A stretch of 64,000 bases of DNA from a beta proteobacterium L13 (GTDB lineage: Bacteria > Pseudomonadota > Gammaproteobacteria > Burkholderiales > Chromobacteriaceae), in NCBI GenBank assembly GCA_000335715.1, contig AMYZ01000009.1, forward strand, positions 86,990 through 150,989, given 5' to 3'. Positions 60,015 to 64,000 of the stretch are shown here, one piece after another (position 1 is the stretch's first letter; each line of letters starts with the position of its first letter). The notes under the pieces are model-generated. The model was not told where the DNA came from and did no database searches. It saw nothing but the letters and a program-made list of their open reading frames with translations. The position numbers and the translations under genes are program-made.

Positions 60015-60528
60015 ATTGCTTATACTTCGTGGGCTTTGTCGCGCAGAAATTGCAGCGGCAGAAAGCACACCGGTTTAGGGTCGCAGAGTTATCAATTGCG
60101 GCGCTGCTGCGCAACATCAACCGGCCGGCAGGCTACGCGCCTGACCTGATGCCGTGTCCCCGGTCGCAGCCAAGGTTATCTCGCTCACCCAAAAGTAGCG
60201 ATGTTAATGCATTTACATGCATGACGCACTCACGCCAGTTTCCATTCCGGAACGATCAAGCCCGTTCCGGGGTTCGCAGCAAAATTTGACCCGGCGTGGC
60301 CCGCACGCCTCTTTTTCCCGGCCAGGTGCTGGACGGGACAGAACCATCGCAAGTGCGCAGTTGGCACTACCGGGGCCACGTGAAATAACAACAGGAAGTC
60401 GGCTTAGCCATCGCAGTCATTTCGCTCTTTACTGAACACTTCTTTCGGCATGCGCCCATCTCAATCACTGGGCCGTCAAATACTTGCTGTACCCCTTCCG
60501 TGAGTGCACGCGTAGGGATTGTTATTAC
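60015..60528 (+). promoter_or_regulatory. 514-bp rne leader and divergent promoter region
   Basis: No gene supported. It holds a perfect hairpin CCGGAACG-8 nt-CGTTCCGG at 60247-60270. A long RNase E mRNA leader with hairpins, used for autoregulation by the enzyme, is known in E. coli; the size and a hairpin here fit that, but this is inference. Confidence 0.5.
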
Positions 60529-63492
60529 ATGAAACGCATGCTTTTCAATGCGACGCAGGCAGAAGAACTGCGCGTCGCCATTGTTGATGGGCAAAAACTC
60601 ATCGACCTCGATATCGAGACAGTAGGTAAAGAACAGCGCAAAGGGAACATCTACAAAGGCACGATCACCCGCATCGAGCCTTCCCTGGAAGCTTGTTTTG
60701 TCGACTACGGCACCGAGCGTCACGGTTTCCTTCCTTTCAAAGAAGTTTCCCGTAGCTATTTCCAGAACTACGACGGCGGCCGCCCGCGCATCCAGGATGT
60801 GCTGCGCGAAGGCATGGAAGTGGTTGTCCAGGTAGAAAAAGACGAGCGTGGCAACAAGGGCGCGGCCCTGACCACTTACGTCAGCCTGGCTGGCCGCTAT
60901 GTGGTGCTGATGCCGAACAACCCGCGTGGTGGTGGCGTGTCGCGCCGCATCGAAGGCGAAGAGCGTCAGGAGCTTAAAGACCTGCTGTCGCAGCTGGAAG
61001 TGCCCAATGGCATGAGCCTGATCGCCCGTACCGCCGGTATCGGCCGCAGCCTGGAAGAGCTGCAGTGGGACTTGAACTACCTGCTGCAACTGTGGCGTGC
61101 CGTAGACGGTGCCGCGGGTGCGCAGTCTGCGCCGTTCCTGATTCTGCAGGAAGGCAGCCTGGTGATTCGCGCCATCCGCGACTACTACCAGCCTGATATC
61201 GGCGAAATCCTGATCGACACCGAAGAAATCTACGAACAGGCTCGCCAGTTCATGAGCCACGTGATGCCCAACAACGTTGGCCGCGTGAAGCTCTACAAAG
61301 ACCCGGTGCCGCTGTTCTCGCGTTTCCAGATCGAACACCAGATCGAAACCGCTTTCTCGCGTGCGGTAACCCTGCCGTCCGGTGGTGCCATCGTGATCGA
61401 CCACACCGAAGCACTGGTGTCGGTAGACGTGAACTCGGCGCGTGCTACCAAGGGTTCCGATATCGAAGACACGGCCTTCCGTACCAACCTGGAAGCCGCC
61501 GAAGAGATCGCCCGCCAGCTGCGCCTGCGCGACCTGGGCGGCCTGATCGTGATCGACTTCATCGACATGGAAAGCCAGAAAAACCAGCGCGACGTGGAAA
61601 ACCGCCTGCGCGAGGTGCTGAAGCACGACCGTGCCCGCGTGCAAATGGGCAAGCTGTCCCGCTTTGGCCTGCTGGAACTGTCGCGTCAGCGCCTGCAGCC
61701 TAGCCTGGGTGAAACCAGCCACGTGCCGTGCCCGCGTTGCCACGGTATCGGCTTTATCCGTGGTATCGAGTCGTCCGCCCTGCACATCCTGCGCATCATC
61801 CAGGAAGAAGCCATGAAGGAAAACACCGGTGCGGTACACGCACAGGTACCGGTAGATGTGGCGACTTTCCTGCTGAACGAAAAACGCGCCGAGATCTACT
61901 CCATCGAAGCTCGCCTTGACGTGGCCGTGGTGCTGATTCCTAACCTGCACCTGGAAACCCCGCACTACAAGATTGTGCGCGTGCGTCACGACGATCTGGC
62001 TGAAGTCAGTGAGTCGCCAAGCTATCGCCGTGTCGAGCTGCCGGAAGAAGATGCCGCCCATCCGTTTGGCCAGGAAAAGCCGAAGGTAGAGCGCCAGGAA
62101 GCTGCGGTAAAAGGTATTACCCCGGCCCAGCCAGCGCCAATGGCGGCTGATCCGGTACCTGCCGCTGCACCAGCCGCGCCTGTGGCAGCCCCTGCTGCCC
62201 GCCGTGATGAGCCAGGCTTGATCGCCAAGATCGTGGGCTGGTTCAAGGGCCTGCTAGGTGATGAGCCGGCCGCTGCCGCACCAGCACCAGTGGTCGAAGT
62301 GAAAAAGCCGCAGCGCGAAGCGCGCAACCCGCGCCAGCGTAACGACCGTCGCCCGGGTGCCCGTCGTGATCGTGAAGACAGTCGTGGCAATCGCGATGAA
62401 AATCGTGCCAACCGCGAGCCGCGCGAAGAGCGTCAGCCGCGTCAGGCCGACGAGCAGCGTCGCCGTCAGCCTACCGATATGCCGCAGCGTGAAGAGCGCG
62501 AGCCGCGCAACGAGCAGCAAACCCGCCAGGAGCGTGCACCGCGCCGTGAGCGCGAACCGCGTGAGCCACGCGAGCCGCGTGAAAACGTGCAGCGTGCCGA
62601 GCCGGGTGATGCTGCGCCGAAAGAGCGTGAAACCGCACCGCGTAACGAGCGCCGCCGCGAACGTAACCGTGACGCCTCCCGCGAAGCCAAAGAGCAGGTG
62701 CAAGCACCGCAGTTGGCCGAAGAGCTGCAGCCGGTAGCGTTGGCGCCGGTACAGGATGGGGTGGTTGAGGCTGTTGCTGATGCTGTTGTGGCCGCTGGTG
62801 ACGCAGCCAGTGCCGAGCCGCGTGAGCGCCGTCGCCGTCGTTCCCGCCGTGACCGTCGTGACGATGCCGTTGTGGCAGAGCAGGGCGAGGTTGTGGCAGA
62901 AGCCGTAGCTGAGGCCGTAGCTGAGGCCGTGTCCGAAGCTACTGAGCAAGTAGCAGCGCTTGAAGTGCAAGCAGTAGCAGAAGCGGCGCCTGTAGCGGTG
63001 GAAACTGCTGTTGTCGAAGCTGTGGCAGAGCCTGTGGTGGCTGTAGAGCCTGTGGCTGCGGTGGTGGAGCCGGTGGCTGTTGTGGCTGTGGCAGAAGTGG
63101 CGGCAGAGCTGGTGCAGCCACAGTCTGAGGAAGCTGCTGCCGAGCAGCCGGTTGGTGTGACAGAGGTTGTGGCCGAAGCCCCGGCGCAGGTGGAAGAAGC
63201 TCCCCTTGCCGTAGCTCCTGAAGCACAGCCAGCGGTGCGGGCAGTGGTTGAGGCGGTAGCTGCACCCGAGCCTGTTGTGGTTGCCGAGCCGGCAGCCGTA
63301 GCGGTGGTCGAGCCAGTAGCCGATCTGGGTGGTCTGGTGCTGGTCACTACACGCCCTGCATCCGAGCTGCCGGTGGTGGAGGTGGCGCCGGTAGAAGTGA
63401 AAGGCAAGCGCCGCCGCGAGGTAGTGCGTGACGTGGCTGAGGTAGCCCCGCTGGAGTTGGTGCAGGTGCAAACTGCGCGCGACGATAGCTAA
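60529..63492 (+). CDS. rne: ribonuclease E
   Basis: Essential endoribonuclease and degradosome core, 987 residues. The S1/RNase H N-part is followed by the catalytic domain with Asp303 and Asp346 at their E. coli numbers (VDVNS, FIDM), and the zinc-link CPRC at 401-404. A likely membrane-targeting helix (GLIAKIVGWFKGLLGDE) lies at about 563-579, then an Arg/Glu-rich RNA-binding region (~600-720) and a very long Ala/Val/Glu-rich tail (~740-987). ATG 60529 is chosen for the conserved MKRMLFNATQAEELRVAI start; AGGGA lies upstream. Confidence 0.95.
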   Translation: MKRMLFNATQAEELRVAIVDGQKLIDLDIETVGKEQRKGNIYKGTITRIEPSLEACFVDYGTERHGFLPFKEVSRSYFQNYDGGRPRIQDVLREGMEVVVQVEKDERGNKGAALTTYVSLAGRYVVLMPNNPRGGGVSRRIEGEERQELKDLLSQLEVPNGMSLIARTAGIGRSLEELQWDLNYLLQLWRAVDGAAGAQSAPFLILQEGSLVIRAIRDYYQPDIGEILIDTEEIYEQARQFMSHVMPNNVGRVKLYKDPVPLFSRFQIEHQIETAFSRAVTLPSGGAIVIDHTEALVSVDVNSARATKGSDIEDTAFRTNLEAAEEIARQLRLRDLGGLIVIDFIDMESQKNQRDVENRLREVLKHDRARVQMGKLSRFGLLELSRQRLQPSLGETSHVPCPRCHGIGFIRGIESSALHILRIIQEEAMKENTGAVHAQVPVDVATFLLNEKRAEIYSIEARLDVAVVLIPNLHLETPHYKIVRVRHDDLAEVSESPSYRRVELPEEDAAHPFGQEKPKVERQEAAVKGITPAQPAPMAADPVPAAAPAAPVAAPAARRDEPGLIAKIVGWFKGLLGDEPAAAAPAPVVEVKKPQREARNPRQRNDRRPGARRDREDSRGNRDENRANREPREERQPRQADEQRRRQPTDMPQREEREPRNEQQTRQERAPRREREPREPREPRENVQRAEPGDAAPKERETAPRNERRRERNRDASREAKEQVQAPQLAEELQPVALAPVQDGVVEAVADAVVAAGDAASAEPRERRRRRSRRDRRDDAVVAEQGEVVAEAVAEAVAEAVSEATEQVAALEVQAVAEAAPVAVETAVVEAVAEPVVAVEPVAAVVEPVAVVAVAEVAAELVQPQSEEAAAEQPVGVTEVVAEAPAQVEEAPLAVAPEAQPAVRAVVEAVAAPEPVVVAEPAAVAVVEPVADLGGLVLVTTRPASELPVVEVAPVEVKGKRRREVVRDVAEVAPLELVQVQTARDDS

Positions 63493-63499
63493 GTCATTG

Positions 63500-63542
63500 T
63501 TCCTTCGTCAGGCCTGAAAAGTTTATCGATTCAGGCTTGACG
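63500..63542 (+). terminator. hairpin after rne, overlapping the tRNA -35
   Basis: TTCGTCAGGCCTGAA, 11-nt loop, TTCAGGCTTGACGAA: a long imperfect stem just after rne. Its right arm includes the TTGACG -35 of the next promoter. Confidence 0.5.
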
Positions 63543-63565
63543 AAAAGGCAGGCGCTGCCTACAAT
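63537..63565 (+). promoter_or_regulatory. strong sigma-70 promoter of the tRNA-Asn array
   Basis: TTGACG (63537-63542), 17-bp spacer, TACAAT (63560-63565), then a GC-rich discriminator (GCGCACC) of the stringently controlled type. It is 20 bp before the first tRNA. Confidence 0.8.
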
Positions 63566-63585
63566 GCGCACCTCTCTAAGGCAAT

Positions 63586-63661
63586 TCCCTGATAGCTCAG
63601 TCGGTAGAGCGACGGACTGTTAATCCGCAGGTCGCAGGTTCGAGCCCTGCTCGGGGAGCCA
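63586..63661 (+). tRNA. tRNA-Asn (GTT)
   Basis: 76 nt including an encoded CCA. The acceptor stem TCCCTGA/TCGGGGA, D-arm GCTCAGTCGGTAGAGC, anticodon GTT at 63619-63621 and T-arm GCAGGTTCGAGCCCTGC are all intact. Confidence 0.97.
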
Positions 63662-63707
63662 AAAAATTCGGAAGCGTTACCTCGGTAGTGTTTCAAACAA
63701 GTTGTGT

Positions 63708-63783
63708 TCCCTGATAGCTCAGTCGGTAGAGCGACGGACTGTTAATCCGCAGGTCGCAGGTTCGAGCCCTGCTCGGGGAGCCA
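63708..63783 (+). tRNA. tRNA-Asn (GTT), second copy
   Basis: Identical to the first copy by eye. The spacer before it (46 nt) contains ATTCGGAAGCGTTACCTCGG and ends GTTGTGT. Confidence 0.97.
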
Positions 63784-63815
63784 GAAAATTCGGAAATGTT
63801 TCAAGCAAGTTGTGT

Positions 63816-63891
63816 TCCCTGATAGCTCAGTCGGTAGAGCGACGGACTGTTAATCCGCAGGTCGCAGGTTCGAGCCCTGCTCGGGGAGCCA
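63816..63891 (+). tRNA. tRNA-Asn (GTT), third copy
   Basis: Identical to the first copy. The spacer before it is 32 nt, a shortened version of the first spacer lacking its middle part. Confidence 0.97.
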
Positions 63892-63934
63892 GAAATTCGG
63901 AAGCGTTACCTCGGTAGTGTTTCAACAGTTGTGT

Positions 63935-64000
63935 TCCCTGATAGCTCAGTCGGTAGAGCGACGGACTGTTAATCCGCAGGTCGCAGGTTCGAGGCCCTGC
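63935..64000 (+). tRNA. tRNA-Asn (GTT), fourth copy, cut by the window end
   Basis: The 5' 66 nt match the other copies except for one extra G near 63993 (TTCGAGGCCCTGC versus TTCGAGCCCTGC) in the T-arm. The window ends before the acceptor 3' strand. The extra base may be an assembly-end artefact. Confidence 0.85.

Noticed and set aside
62254..63471. 405-codon minus-strand frame opposite the rne tail
   Set aside because: Low-complexity complement of Ala/Val/Glu codons; no start signal or domain.
63586..64000. Regular ~75-bp repeats that could suggest a CRISPR array
   Set aside because: The repeats are complete tRNA-Asn genes with cloverleaf and CCA; spacers are related to one another, unlike CRISPR spacers.

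Overview
The window is a GC-rich, densely coding chromosomal segment of a betaproteobacterium. The gene content and local order (bamE next to fur, fur-aat-bpt, rne beside rluC/HAD/Rieske/sppA, a stand-alone second IF-1, LiuR-controlled leucine catabolism, urt-ure) point to Neisseriales, most likely Chromobacteriaceae. The genus is an inference; no 16S rRNA gene is present. Coding is on both strands in blocks of 3-15 genes, with many 4-bp start/stop overlaps and strong stem-loop terminators.

Layout. 1-5.6 kb: a partial SbmA/BacA-like transporter, cysS, rpmE and two cell-envelope glycosyltransferases. 5.6-18.7 kb: a leucine/isovalerate catabolic region, with acetoacetyl-CoA synthetase, a VOC protein, an IclR regulator, liuE-liuD-liuC-liuB-liuA, liuR, and a divergent acyl-CoA synthetase. 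Two LiuR-type palindromes flank liuR. 18.7-26.1 kb: mostly housekeeping or small genes, including a SEC-C protein, an IF-1 paralogue, a flavin reductase-like protein, a diguanylate cyclase, an acyl-CoA dehydrogenase, and an overlapping DUF2062-Nudix-PilZ string. 26.1-31.2 kb: the prkA-yeaH-spoVR stress module. 31.3-35.6 kb: a very large fusion of an NCS1-type permease, a Cys-rich segment, a histidine kinase and a receiver, overlapping a LuxR-type response regulator. 35.6-38 kb: a LysR/oxidoreductase divergent pair and a small membrane protein. 38.2-49.5 kb: urea uptake and hydrolysis (urtABCDE-ureDABCEFG-hupE/ureJ), with a candidate sigma-54 promoter. 49.5-51.3 kb: an AT-rich single-gene insertion between two diverged direct repeats. 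51.3-60 kb: dapB, bamE, fur-aat-bpt, pyrD, a nitroreductase, an orphan motD-like gene, sppA, Rieske, HAD and rluC. 60-64 kb: rne and a tandem tRNA-Asn(GTT) array that runs off the window end.

Most notable signal. A 10-mer, GTTGGCCGCA (extended form RGGTTGGCCGCA), occurs 40 times by hand count on both strands. It falls in several reading frames and lies repeatedly just 3' of stop codons. It also occurs as inverted pairs that form hairpins, one of them a convincing intrinsic terminator. It is missing from the AT-rich insertion. This distribution resembles the DNA uptake sequences of Neisseriaceae, but the sequence is unrelated to the Neisseria dialects and lacks their CTG core. It is the best candidate here for an undescribed system.

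Second signals. The permease-kinase fusion lies close to the urea genes and may sense a nitrogenous compound. A family of CACGAAA-type inverted repeats occupies the gene junctions of the liu operon only.
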